Assembly: GCA_019115985.1 (NCBI GenBank)
Contig: DXCN01000046.1
Location: 1-32,531, forward strand
Direction: 5' to 3'
Length of the DNA stretch: 32,531 nucleotides
From: Candidatus Rothia avicola
GTDB taxonomy: Bacteria > Actinomycetota > Actinomycetes > Actinomycetales > Micrococcaceae
The notes below the pieces were generated by a model, which was given only the letters and a program-made list of their open reading frames with translations, was not told the DNA's origin and searched no databases. Shown piece after piece: positions 1 through 8,654 of the stretch. Position 1 is the stretch's first letter. Each line of letters starts with the position of its first letter. Both the position numbers and the translations under genes were made by a program.

Positions 1-99
1 GAGGAGTTACATGTTTCCTCTACAGGGTAGGTACGACGATTGAGAGCATGGGTACTAAGCTAGAGATACTTTCCTTATCGTTACAGAAGAAGAGATTCC

Positions 100-1395
100 G
101 TGAGCGAAGAACCTACCGAAGCTGTGATTAATCGCGGCCAGTCACTTTTTATTACGGCTTCGTCCATCATCAGTGCGGGCACTACTTTTCTAGTGACCTG
201 GCTAGCTGCCCGGTCACTAACGGTTGAAGACAATAAGGACTTTTTGGTTTTCTGGTCCCTTACTTCTTTGGTCTTCGCCACCCTCCTTGGAGTGCAGCAG
301 GAGTCTGCACGTCTGATTGGTTCTGACCAGCTCAGTCAGCAGAAGAAGGCTACCCGTGCCCCCGGGGAAAGCACCTATAACCCTCTTGTGGTAGCGACCT
401 GGGTGGGGGTTACCTGCGCTATTATCTTTGCTGCTCTTACACCGGTGTGGCTCGGCACCGTTCTACCAGCAGGGGACTGGAGAACCGTACTTCTCATTAC
501 GCTAGTAACGGCCGTCTACGCCTGCCATGTCTACTGCATTGGGGCGATGGCTGGCACCCGGGCCTGGACGGAGTACGCCCTGCTAATTTCAACCGGCGGT
601 ATTTTCTGTTTCTTGTGCACCCTGCTCGCATCTGCGCTGGGGGCAGGCCTACTGGCCTTCCAGCTTTCCTTTTTGGCAACCGCTTTTCTCTGGCTTGTCT
701 TCGTAGTTTTCTCCCCCAGGGTGCGGGGTGCCACCCGCTTACGACTGGTAGGACGCCCTGGGGTGGCTTATCGTGGCATGATGCTGGCGGTGGGCACCGC
801 TGTCGCTATAGCCACTATGTCTACGGGCTTCCCTATCTTCTTGGAGGCGACAAGCTCCACTGCTACGCCTGAGTCTGCCGCGCTTCTAGCCGCAATTATT
901 TTGGGTATCTCGATTACCCGTGCTCCTATCATGCTTCCCTTGCAGGCTTTTCAGGGGGTTGCTGTCTCTTATTTCCTGGCCCACTCTCAGCGTCCTACCG
1001 CTGCCCTGCTTAAACCGGTGGGAGCTTTACTGGCCCTCGGCCTGGCAGGGGCGGGGGCCGCTTACCTGCTGGGCCCCTGGCTTTTCGATGAAATCTACGA
1101 GAAGTATGCCGGGCAGCTCGACGGTGCTTTCCTTGCGGCTCTCACTTTTGCTGCGGCTCTGCTAGCGGTGACAACGCTGTCAGGCACGGCGGCCCTGGCG
1201 ATGGGCGCTCACCGCATCTACCTTGCGGGCTGGGTAGTTACCGTTGTTGTTGCTTTCGGTTGTCTGCTACTACCGTTAGATCTTGAAACTAAAACCGTTG
1301 TGGCGTTGATGGCTAGCCCGGTCATCGGTGCGGCAGCGCACCTTGCCGGTATGGAGGTACTGAGCCGAAAACAGGCGTCCGCACCAGCCATCTAG
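100..1395 (+). CDS. Flippase-like polytopic membrane protein (polysaccharide export)
   Basis: The 431-residue protein is almost entirely hydrophobic, with about 12 predicted membrane segments and short loops, and its N-terminal stretch ends in NRGQSLFITASSIIS. That layout matches the Wzx/MATE-like flippases that move lipid-linked sugars across the membrane. No single motif proves this, so the assignment rests on topology and on the glycosyltransferases that face it. The GTG start at 100 follows an AGAAGAAGAG purine tract at the right distance. The gene is convergent with the glycosyltransferase run and ends at a strong two-way terminator. The substrate is unknown. It could also be an O-antigen-type transporter or an unrelated integral membrane protein. 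Confidence 0.6.
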   Translation: MSEEPTEAVINRGQSLFITASSIISAGTTFLVTWLAARSLTVEDNKDFLVFWSLTSLVFATLLGVQQESARLIGSDQLSQQKKATRAPGESTYNPLVVATWVGVTCAIIFAALTPVWLGTVLPAGDWRTVLLITLVTAVYACHVYCIGAMAGTRAWTEYALLISTGGIFCFLCTLLASALGAGLLAFQLSFLATAFLWLVFVVFSPRVRGATRLRLVGRPGVAYRGMMLAVGTAVAIATMSTGFPIFLEATSSTATPESAALLAAIILGISITRAPIMLPLQAFQGVAVSYFLAHSQRPTAALLKPVGALLALGLAGAGAAYLLGPWLFDEIYEKYAGQLDGAFLAALTFAAALLAVTTLSGTAALAMGAHRIYLAGWVVTVVVAFGCLLLPLDLETKTVVALMASPVIGAAAHLAGMEVLSRKQASAPAI

Positions 1396-1410
1396 CAGTG
1401 CATAAAACGT

Positions 1411-1440
1411 GAGGGGCAGCTGAGCTGCCCCTCGATGTTT
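1411..1440. terminator. Bidirectional intrinsic terminator
   Basis: A 10-bp perfect stem (GAGGGGCAGC / GCTGCCCCTC) with a TGA loop lies between two convergent genes. It is followed by GATGTTTT on the plus strand and by ACGTTTTATG on the minus strand, so it can serve both. Confidence 0.85.
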
Positions 1441-2288
1441 TAAGAATGTTTGAAGTAGGTGAAGTACTCGTGCAGGGGGCGGATCAGGCCGGACGCTCGC
1501 ACAAACTGGACACCTCGCCACAGGAGGTGGGGCGGTAGCGCTAGAACGGCAGGAACCCCGAGTGCTTTCGCCAGCTGACGGCGGCCACGAGTTACACAAT
1601 CCACATGAGGGCCTCGAGGCGCCGCGCCCTTGCTTAAATTGGAGGTGTGGACTCTGTACAACACCAAGAAGTCAGGCAACACAGCAACTTTTCCCAAGGT
1701 ACCGATTCTTAGGGTTAAATCGTAGTCTTCACACTGGTCTAGCCCAGGGGTATGCCCCCCAATCTTGTCATATGCGGATTTACGGAACATGACGGATGAA
1801 TGGGGGATTGGGTTAAATAAGAAGAGGCTCTTGCGCACGTCAGCCGATACCACAGACTTCAAATCACCGATTTGCTGGTCGTCCTCGTCAATCATATGAG
1901 CCCGCGCTCCCACTAGAACGCAATCTGGATGAGACTGAAGGTACTCTAGCTGTTTTGCAAAACGCTGGGGCAGAACAATATCATCACCGTCGAGATTAGC
2001 GATGTATTCAGTGTTGACATGTTTAATACCTTCAATGATTGAACCGCTCATCCCCAGATAATGGTTAAATCGCAGCACCAAGACTCTGCTGTCAGTAAGC
2101 CACGGGTACTGTTCTTCCTCAGACTGTATTTGAGTAGCATCAAGGCTGATCTTAGGTCCGTTCAGAACTAGAACAACTTTTAAATCAATACCGTCACTCT
2201 GGAGGGCAGACTTCATGGCTTCATCTACCCATCGATTGAGTTCCCCGCTGCGAACGATAACGGCAAGGGCTCCCTCTATCTTTTCCAC
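1440..2288 (-). CDS. Glycosyltransferase family 2
   Basis: This 282-residue GT-A-fold enzyme should transfer a sugar from a nucleotide donor during surface glycan assembly. The N-terminal strand ALAVIVRSGEL starts the fold, and the donor/metal motif appears as NLDGDD near residue 98. The acceptor-side region has the QCEDYDLTLRI segment typical of family 2, where the ED pair supplies the catalytic base. The GTG start overlaps the last base of the upstream GT4 gene's TAG, with GAGGAG just before it, so the two are translationally coupled. Base composition is visibly more AT-rich than in the metabolic genes to the right. The sugar and acceptor cannot be told from sequence. Confidence 0.85.
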   Translation of the reverse strand: MEKIEGALAVIVRSGELNRWVDEAMKSALQSDGIDLKVVLVLNGPKISLDATQIQSEEEQYPWLTDSRVLVLRFNHYLGMSGSIIEGIKHVNTEYIANLDGDDIVLPQRFAKQLEYLQSHPDCVLVGARAHMIDEDDQQIGDLKSVVSADVRKSLFLFNPIPHSSVMFRKSAYDKIGGHTPGLDQCEDYDLTLRIGTLGKVAVLPDFLVLYRVHTSNLSKGAAPRGPHVDCVTRGRRQLAKALGVPAVLALPPHLLWRGVQFVRASGLIRPLHEYFTYFKHS

Positions 2289-3406
2289 TACAACTCCTCG
2301 TGAATCTTATGCCTATAAGTCTGAACGATTTGCTCATAGGTCTTACCCTGGCTTGCCCAGCCCCACCGCTGGAGGTCTTCTACAGGGTAGGCCTGGGGGC
2401 CCTGGGCGAGCTCAGCACGTACGGCTGCTGCCAGCTGGGGTACGCCCTGCTGCTCAACAATGTGAACCCGAACCCCGGCGTCCTTAAGCACCCGGGCGCT
2501 CGATACATCGTAGGTAACGATTGCTGCCTGTGAAACGTAAGCATCGATGATGGTGGTTTGGAACCCTTCGGCCGCCACAGTGGGGTTGACCAGGGTGGCT
2601 CCGCGAAGCTCACGAGCTACAGTTGCGTGGTCGACGAAGCCCTTGAAATCTACTGCATCAGAAATACCCAGCTCAGCGGCATAGGCTTTAGCCTTCTCTA
2701 AATCAGCCCCAGCCCCCAGTACTACACCGGTAATCTCAGCATCTTCTGCATGGAGTTGCTGGACAGTTTCGAGAAAAGCCCGCCACCCCTTCACCTCAAC
2801 TACACGGGCTAAAAAGACAAGCTTTTTCCGCTGGAAGACAACATCTTCAGGGGCAGCCATAGGCAGGGGGGAAACGTTATAAAAAACCTCAGCATCTACA
2901 CCTGAAAGCTTTTTAACAAAATCACAGGAGGGCTGAGAAACACCCAAAACCTTAGAAGCTGCACGAAGCGTCAGCACACCTAATGTACGGTCTACCAGCT
3001 GACTTGCTAGGCGGATAACAGCCTTCTCCGAGACCACAAAGCCCGAACCGTGCTCGGTATGGACTACGGGAATCTTCATCATTCGGCCTAGGGCAACCCC
3101 AAACCAGCTCATGCTAAAGAAGCGGGTATGAATCGAGATAACATCGATATTCTCGCGCTTCAGCACCTTAGCGAGGCGGGTAAGACCCACTAGAGATGGG
3201 AAACCGAGGATGCCGTCGACGGTGAGGTATTCCTTGAGCCGATAAACCTTGATACCGTTTTCAACACTCACACCGGGTGTATCTGAGAGGGTCACGATAG
3301 TGACCTTATGCCCTAGCCTGTGCAGCTCAGCTGACAGGGCAGAAACATGCTGTTCAAGGCCACCCACCTTAGGGGGGTAGTTATTGATAACGAAGGCGAT
3401 ATTCAT
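2288..3406 (-). CDS. Glycosyltransferase family 4
   Basis: This 372-residue retaining GT-B glycosyltransferase opens with MNIAFVINNYPPKVGGLEQH; the GGLEQH turn is the usual GT4 acceptor-site loop. The C-terminal domain carries VVEVKGW and then AAEGFQTTIIDAY, which corresponds to the donor-binding EX7E motif with the second Glu replaced by Asp. It probably adds a hexose to a growing surface polysaccharide at the inner membrane face. It lies 5 bp downstream of the DUF2304 gene and overlaps the next glycosyltransferase by one base, so all belong to one transcript. Family assignment is firm; the substrate is not. Confidence 0.85.
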   Translation of the reverse strand: MNIAFVINNYPPKVGGLEQHVSALSAELHRLGHKVTIVTLSDTPGVSVENGIKVYRLKEYLTVDGILGFPSLVGLTRLAKVLKRENIDVISIHTRFFSMSWFGVALGRMMKIPVVHTEHGSGFVVSEKAVIRLASQLVDRTLGVLTLRAASKVLGVSQPSCDFVKKLSGVDAEVFYNVSPLPMAAPEDVVFQRKKLVFLARVVEVKGWRAFLETVQQLHAEDAEITGVVLGAGADLEKAKAYAAELGISDAVDFKGFVDHATVARELRGATLVNPTVAAEGFQTTIIDAYVSQAAIVTYDVSSARVLKDAGVRVHIVEQQGVPQLAAAVRAELAQGPQAYPVEDLQRWGWASQGKTYEQIVQTYRHKIHEEL

Positions 3407-3411
3407 AGTTT

Positions 3412-3807
3412 CTATTTGCCCTCTTCTTCTGGGCGGCTTTCAGCAGGCACGGGGTGGCGAGGGTTCTCAGCCTTCCCCTGCTCTAGCTGGGCTCTGAGCA
3501 TCGCCACTTCTTCAGCCAAAGTTCTAGTGTCATCCCCCAGTCGTGAGAGATCTAGAGTCAGGTGCAGGCAAATACCGATCAGCATAATAATTGCCAGCAT
3601 GAAAAGCAGGTTGACGGGCACGATGACGCCTGTCAGGTCAGCAAGTGTGCTCAGCAGATGGGGGAAGAGAGCCAGCACAATAATTGCCGCAGATACGAGC
3701 AACCACAGGGCAGCGTACTTTTCCTTCATCTTCTGGTTACGCACCTGGGCGAAGACCATGACGAAGATGAGAACCGACAGGATCAGAAAAAAGACATTTG
3801 ACGGCAT
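3412..3807 (-). CDS. DUF2304 family small membrane protein
   Basis: This 131-residue protein has three hydrophobic segments (about residues 4-20, 33-50 and 63-86) followed by a polar C-terminal helix with heptad-like spacing (LGDDTRTLAEEVAMLRAQL) that could form a coiled coil. The pattern MPSNVFFLILSVLIF... with the KMKEKYAALWL loop is that of DUF2304 proteins, which usually sit beside a dolichyl-phosphate-mannose-synthase-like GT2, exactly as here. Its start lies 2 bp after the stop of that GT2 gene. A role as a partner or membrane anchor for the GT2 is an inference from this conserved pairing. Confidence 0.75.
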   Translation of the reverse strand: MPSNVFFLILSVLIFVMVFAQVRNQKMKEKYAALWLLVSAAIIVLALFPHLLSTLADLTGVIVPVNLLFMLAIIMLIGICLHLTLDLSRLGDDTRTLAEEVAMLRAQLEQGKAENPRHPVPAESRPEEEGK

Positions 3808-3809
3808 GC

Positions 3810-4547
3810 TTAGCCCTCCCCGGCTGTTTTCTTACGCGTCATGGAGATACCGAAGGCGAAAAAGGATCGCACCAGGTAGATAGCTGATTTTAGAGGCCCT
3901 GATGAGGGAGTGCCGCCCTGTCGTTCCCGCATTTCTACCGGCACCTGAATGACCTTGCAGCCAGAACGGATAGCCATCACGGTTGAGTCGATGGTATCCC
4001 CTAGATACTCAGCAGGGAAAAATTCACAGTACTGCTGGATGCCCCGGCGGTTTACCGCACGGAAGCCGCTGGTGACATCGGTAAATTTCTCACCCGAGAT
4101 ACGGGTGAAGAGGAAGGAGAGCAGGCCCATTGCCCATTTACGGGGGCCTCGTACCTTGTAGGTATCAGAGGCTGCAAAGCGGGAGCCGATAACGATATCG
4201 GCCCGGTTCAGTCCTTCGATGAGGGTGTCGATAAACTCAGGTGGGTGCTGGCCGTCCGAATCCATCTGCAGAGCAATGTCGTAGTCCATACGGCGGGCAT
4301 ACCGGTACCCGGTTCGCATGGCAGCACCAACCCCCATGTTGTAGGGCAGGTCAATGACGAAAGCACCGGCCTGGCGGGCCACTTGGGCCGTACTATCTGT
4401 AGAGCCATCATTAATGACGACCAGGTCAACCCATGGAGCCTTGGCCCGAAGGTCAGCAATCGTCGCTCCAATAGCCTCTTCCTCATTCCAGGCGGGCATA
4501 ATCACCAGAACGCGCGGACGCTCCTGCGGTGCAGATTCACTGTTCAT
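3810..4547 (-). CDS. GT2 family polyprenyl-phosphate glycosyltransferase (DPM1-like)
   Basis: This 245-residue cytoplasmic glycosyltransferase has LVIMPAWNEEEAIG at the N-terminus, VINDGSTDST for nucleotide binding and MDSDGQHPPE as the metal-binding DxD motif. These are hallmarks of the dolichol-phosphate mannose synthase/undecaprenyl-phosphate glycosyltransferase branch. It should load a sugar onto polyprenyl phosphate to make a lipid-linked donor for GT-C enzymes on the outer face. The neighbouring DUF6541 membrane protein could be such an enzyme. It has no C-terminal membrane helices of its own. The gene heads the tightly spaced run continuing into DUF2304, GT4 and GT2. The sugar is undetermined. 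Confidence 0.85.
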   Translation of the reverse strand: MNSESAPQERPRVLVIMPAWNEEEAIGATIADLRAKAPWVDLVVINDGSTDSTAQVARQAGAFVIDLPYNMGVGAAMRTGYRYARRMDYDIALQMDSDGQHPPEFIDTLIEGLNRADIVIGSRFAASDTYKVRGPRKWAMGLLSFLFTRISGEKFTDVTSGFRAVNRRGIQQYCEFFPAEYLGDTIDSTVMAIRSGCKVIQVPVEMRERQGGTPSSGPLKSAIYLVRSFFAFGISMTRKKTAGEG

Positions 4548-4634
4548 CTGTGGGCTGGCTTTCCTGTCTCGTGCATCTATCGGCCGATAGGTAACATGCG
4601 TATGGCCCAGTCTATCAGTTTGGGGTAGCCCGCC

Positions 4635-6665
4635 TTAGGGCGCTGAGCAGGCCGTGATCTTGTATAGAACAGCATCACCTTCGCGGTGAACCTCGGTCAG
4701 CACTCCAGACTCAGCCAGCCCCTCAAAGCCCGCGTACCAGCTACTGTGATCATGCCCGCTGACTTCTGCACGACCGAAGTCAAGATAGTAGTCAGCGTTG
4801 AGGTTATCCAGAGCACGGCAGACCTGAGGGTCCATGAGAGCCTGATTCAGGTGATCCTGAACGTACTTCACATCATCATCTGCGGAATAGATAGTGTGGT
4901 AGGCGGTCACGGGACGGTCTGCTATTGCATAGGCCAGAGCAGCGCCGGTGAAAGGCTGCACTACAACGGTCTCACCTTCGGGCACATACTCATCGAGCAC
5001 CTCAAGCATGTCGAACTCATCGGTGCTCAAGAGGTCAGATTCAGGGTCAGGAGCATACTCGTAGTAGTTGGCCTCAACCTGGTTCTGCAAAGCGGTGCTA
5101 GTTTGGCCAAACCCAACTACAGCAAACAGGGCTACAGCACCGACTACTAGCATGCGGCGGGCGCTCTCCCACTGAGTTCGCTGCCACCAACGGTTAACAA
5201 CCAGTTTTTCCGCTACCCAGTGCACAGCCAGGGCCAGTATAGGAACACTCATGACGGGCAAGAGGGCAGCCAGACGGAAAGAATCGTGGTACCAGAGACC
5301 TACGACTTCATAACGTCCCTCCTCCCACGCCAGGGAGCGGGCAGCTACATAGAAGTAAACAACCACAGCCCAAGCACCCAGCACCCAGAGGGAGTAAACA
5401 TTGGCACGGCGGGTGAATGTATACAGGCCAATGACAAAAACAATGGCCAGGAACCACTGGGGCTTAAAGCCCATCGCGGCAAAGGCAAAGGGTTCCCCTA
5501 GCGCCTGCCCCTGGGTGAGGACGGGGCCCCACACTTCGCCTGCTGCCTGGGGCGGACGGACCACGCCCCACAGAATATTCATCACGATGAAAATCAGCGC
5601 AACGCCTAGGGCGGTGGCTCCCGCTGCACCCCAGTAGGCACGCAGCTTAAAGCTAGTAACGAAGTTAAGAATGACGCGGCCGAGCAGCAGAGGAATAATC
5701 ATTACCAGGAGCGACATAATCGCATTGGGGTGGGCAATCGCAATAGCCAAAGCCACCCAGACCCCTAAGACCACCGACTGCAGGGTTGAGATACGGCGAA
5801 CCGCTACCATGCGGAAGAGCTGCGCTACCAGACCGATACCGGCAGGAATCAGGGCAATACCTAGCAGGTTCGGGTACAGCACACCGAAGTCAAGGAGCAG
5901 AATGGGGTAGGCAGTAAAGGCGGCTGCGAAAGCTCCCACCACCATGACGCCTGCGGTGTTCAGCTTAAAAATTTGGCGCACCATAAAAACTGTGCTCAGA
6001 GGCCAGATAATAGCCGAAACCACTAGCGCCATGGTGTTGGTTGCTACCGGTATATCTGCACCTGAGCCCATCGAAATCAGCGAAACGATAGCGTGCCAGG
6101 CACCGGGGTAAAAAGTGGGTTCCCCTTCAACCGTTGTCATTGCACCCAGGGTGAGGGGCGAGGCGCTACCTGTCTCTTCAATGAAACGCACAGCGTTAAG
6201 GTGGAAGCTGTTATCCCAGGTCTGAGAAATCCATTCAGGCTGGCCAATAGCATTCGTAACGTTGCGCCACAGCAGGAGGGCACCCACAAGGAAGCTGCCC
6301 CAGTAGGCTATCTGATCTTTCGACCACCAGGCGCTAGCCACTACGGAACGTTGAGGAGGAAGCCACCTCCCCTGATGCGAACGAGCTGGAGCTGAGCCCA
6401 GCCCAGCCCAGCGTCCTACTAGCACCACAAGCAGAATAACGGCAGCAAGTACTACAGCCGAAGCAAACGGAACCCATAAAGCCCAGCGAATACCGAGCAT
6501 AGGAGTCACGGTTGCGCCCAGCATAATAGCTGCCACAGAAAGCGCCGGAGCTAAACCAAAAGCCTCAAACCCGCGTAGCCGGGCAGCCGCCGAAATCAGC
6601 AGGCCCGGAACAAAAAGATAGATAAGCCCAACCAGTAGAGGCATTGCAATCTCGAACCAGCTCAT
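4635..6665 (-). CDS. DUF6541-like large polytopic membrane protein, putative GT-C glycosyltransferase
   Basis: The start was placed at 6665 because AAGGAGAACG precedes that ATG; the longer frame from 6758 lacks a ribosome site and would add a non-hydrophobic head. The resulting 676-residue protein has about 13-14 membrane segments followed by a soluble C-terminal domain of about 130 residues (from roughly YYEYAPDPESD to the end). This is the architecture of actinobacterial DUF6541 proteins, which resemble GT-C arabinosyl/mannosyl-transferases using polyprenyl-phosphate sugars. Loop acidic residues such as SQTWDNSFHLNAVRF may be catalytic. The polyprenyl-phosphate GT2 gene 87 bp downstream would supply the donor. 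Function is inferred from architecture and context. Confidence 0.65.
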   Translation of the reverse strand: MSWFEIAMPLLVGLIYLFVPGLLISAAARLRGFEAFGLAPALSVAAIMLGATVTPMLGIRWALWVPFASAVVLAAVILLVVLVGRWAGLGSAPARSHQGRWLPPQRSVVASAWWSKDQIAYWGSFLVGALLLWRNVTNAIGQPEWISQTWDNSFHLNAVRFIEETGSASPLTLGAMTTVEGEPTFYPGAWHAIVSLISMGSGADIPVATNTMALVVSAIIWPLSTVFMVRQIFKLNTAGVMVVGAFAAAFTAYPILLLDFGVLYPNLLGIALIPAGIGLVAQLFRMVAVRRISTLQSVVLGVWVALAIAIAHPNAIMSLLVMIIPLLLGRVILNFVTSFKLRAYWGAAGATALGVALIFIVMNILWGVVRPPQAAGEVWGPVLTQGQALGEPFAFAAMGFKPQWFLAIVFVIGLYTFTRRANVYSLWVLGAWAVVVYFYVAARSLAWEEGRYEVVGLWYHDSFRLAALLPVMSVPILALAVHWVAEKLVVNRWWQRTQWESARRMLVVGAVALFAVVGFGQTSTALQNQVEANYYEYAPDPESDLLSTDEFDMLEVLDEYVPEGETVVVQPFTGAALAYAIADRPVTAYHTIYSADDDVKYVQDHLNQALMDPQVCRALDNLNADYYLDFGRAEVSGHDHSSWYAGFEGLAESGVLTEVHREGDAVLYKITACSAP

Positions 6666-6907
6666 CGTTCTCCTTGTTTGTAGCCACAGCGGGGGTAAAG
6701 CGTCCTCCCCAAGTCTAGTAGTAAAGCCCGGTAAGGAGGTGCTGAAACTTTTAAACAAAGGTCACAGGTGCTAGACACAGTGATTCTGCACGCCAGGCTA
6801 AGACTCAGGCGCTCGGCGCCCAATGGTGGGGCAGGCGAAACCCACTACACTGGAAGTTAAATGGCGCAGGTCACACGGCCTGTTTTACCTAGTACAAGGA
6901 GTTAACG

Positions 6908-8572
6908 ATGACCTATACCGTGGGTAACTACATTCTCGATCGCCTGGCTGAGCTGGGCGTAGACAAGGTCTTCGGTGTGCCCGGGGACTTTAACCTCTTC
7001 TTCCTCGACGATGTGCTGGCGCACGAGAAGCTGGATTGGGTGGGTAACGCGAATGAGCTCAACGCCGGGTATGCGGCGGACGGCTACGCCCGCGTCAAGG
7101 GCCTGGGCGCCCTGGTGACCACCTACGGCGTGGGTGAGCTGTCAGCCATCAACGCGACCGCCGGCTCCTACGCTGAGAATGTTCCCGTGATTCACATTGT
7201 GGGTGCACCCAGCCTGTCAGCCCAGAATTCTCACCTGCGCATGCACCACACCCTGGGCGATGGCGATTTCAAGCATTTTATGCGTATGGCATCCGAGGTA
7301 TCTGCCGCCGTTGCGGCCCTGCACCCGGCAACCGCTGCGACCGATATCGACCGCGTCATCCGCACCGCCGTCATCCACCGTAAGCCCGGCTACCTGATGC
7401 TGCCGGTTGATGTATCGACCATGCCGGCCACTCCCCCGTCACGTCCGCTCGATGTGGATAGCCACGTTTCCTCACCCGATATTGAGGCCCTCTTCAAGGA
7501 CGCCGTCACCGACTTCATGCGCGGCAAGAGCGTGACGGTGCTGGCAGATATCATGGCTGAGCGCCTGGGGGCAGTGCAGGACGTCCGCGCCCTGGTAACC
7601 GAAACCAAGTTCCCCTTCGCGTCCCTCATGTGGGGCAAGGCCGTACTGAACGAAACCAAGCCCAACTTTGCGGGCATCTACGTGGGCGGCCTGTCTGCTG
7701 AACATACCCGTGCGGTAGTGGAAGATGCCGAGGTGTTGGTCTGCGCTGGCGTGGAATTTACAGATACCACAACCGGCATATACTCACATCAGATAGACTT
7801 TGGGCGGGTTATTAACATTGGTGCAGAGAGCACCAGCATCGCCGGCCGCCACTACGCCCCACTCACCATGGCCAGTGCCCTGAACATCATTAAAGAGGTA
7901 TCCCTAGAGCTAGGCCTGAAGGGCACCCCCTTTGAGGCACCCACCACCGATGAGCCCCTACCTGAGATCACCGACGAGGCCCTGACCCAGGACGTCCTGT
8001 GGCGGGTTCTCTCATCAAACCTGGACGAGAAGAACACCGTTGTGGTCGATATGGGCACCTCTTTCTTCGGCATGGCAACCCGCAAGTTCCCGCGCAACTC
8101 CCGCTTTATCGGCATGCCCCTGTGGGGTTCTATCGGCTACTCCATCCCGGCCCTGCTGGGTGCGGCTATGGCCGATACCGATTCCCGTGGCGTGCTGATG
8201 GTGGGTGACGGCTCAGCCCAGCTGACGATTCAGGAGATTGGCACCATTATCCGCGAGGGCGTGAACCCGGTGGTCTTCTTAATCAACAATGACGGCTACA
8301 CCATCGAGCGGTCGATTCACGGCGTGGAGGCCCAGTACAACGACATCACCACCTACGACTGGTCAAAGATTCCAGCGGCCTTCGGTGGCACCGACTCTAA
8401 CACCGTCACGCTACGCGCTGCTACGGTTCGCGAGTTCGACGAGGCCTGCCGCCTGGCCACAGAAAACCGTGACAAGCTGGTTTTCATTGAGGTGGTAACC
8501 GCCCCTATGGATATGCCCGAGTTGCTTGAAAAGTTCGGTGCCCAGGCAGCCCAGCTCAATAAGAAGAAGTAG
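6908..8572 (+). CDS. Thiamine-diphosphate 2-keto-acid decarboxylase (pyruvate/indolepyruvate decarboxylase family)
   Basis: This cytoplasmic enzyme converts a 2-keto acid to the aldehyde and CO2. Its 554 residues match the family length. The active-site set is complete: D27 in GVPGDFN, E50 in NANELNAGYAADGYAR, the H113-H114 pair in RMHHTLGDGDF and E467 in the GYTIERS segment. The ThDP/Mg motif is GDGSAQ followed by NNDGYT. Sequence alone does not tell pyruvate, indolepyruvate, phenylpyruvate or branched-chain keto acids apart. AAGGAG precedes the ATG by seven bases. The gene is monocistronic, divergent from the glycan block, and ends at a very strong GC hairpin. Aldehyde formation in amino-acid breakdown (Ehrlich-type) is a reasonable role, since a branched-chain amino-acid carrier lies in the window. 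Confidence 0.9.
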   Translation: MTYTVGNYILDRLAELGVDKVFGVPGDFNLFFLDDVLAHEKLDWVGNANELNAGYAADGYARVKGLGALVTTYGVGELSAINATAGSYAENVPVIHIVGAPSLSAQNSHLRMHHTLGDGDFKHFMRMASEVSAAVAALHPATAATDIDRVIRTAVIHRKPGYLMLPVDVSTMPATPPSRPLDVDSHVSSPDIEALFKDAVTDFMRGKSVTVLADIMAERLGAVQDVRALVTETKFPFASLMWGKAVLNETKPNFAGIYVGGLSAEHTRAVVEDAEVLVCAGVEFTDTTTGIYSHQIDFGRVINIGAESTSIAGRHYAPLTMASALNIIKEVSLELGLKGTPFEAPTTDEPLPEITDEALTQDVLWRVLSSNLDEKNTVVVDMGTSFFGMATRKFPRNSRFIGMPLWGSIGYSIPALLGAAMADTDSRGVLMVGDGSAQLTIQEIGTIIREGVNPVVFLINNDGYTIERSIHGVEAQYNDITTYDWSKIPAAFGGTDSNTVTLRAATVREFDEACRLATENRDKLVFIEVVTAPMDMPELLEKFGAQAAQLNKKK

Positions 8573-8587
8573 TACAAGGGCCCACAA

Positions 8588-8635
8588 GGACGCGCCCGCC
8601 CCGCCTTCATGTACGAAGGCAGGGCGGGCGCGTCC
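8588..8635. terminator. Long GC-rich hairpin between convergent genes
   Basis: A 14-bp perfect outer stem (GGACGCGCCCGCCC / GGGCGGGCGCGTCC), one C/A mismatch, a 6-bp inner stem (GCCTTC/GAAGGC) and an ATGTAC loop fill most of the gap between the decarboxylase and the gluconate permease. There is no U-tract on either side, so it is a strong fold but not a classical terminator. Confidence 0.7.
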
Positions 8636-8654
8636 GGCTATAGCCCACAGGCGA

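Noticed and set aside
11-43. Ten-codon frame with GAGGAG before its ATG, possible leader peptide of the flippase gene
   Set aside because: It lies at the window edge and no attenuator structure was found before position 100; the upstream context is missing.
6666-6907. Promoter of the keto-acid decarboxylase gene
   Set aside because: A TACACT at 6845 could be a -10, but no acceptable -35 lies at the right distance, so it is not listed.
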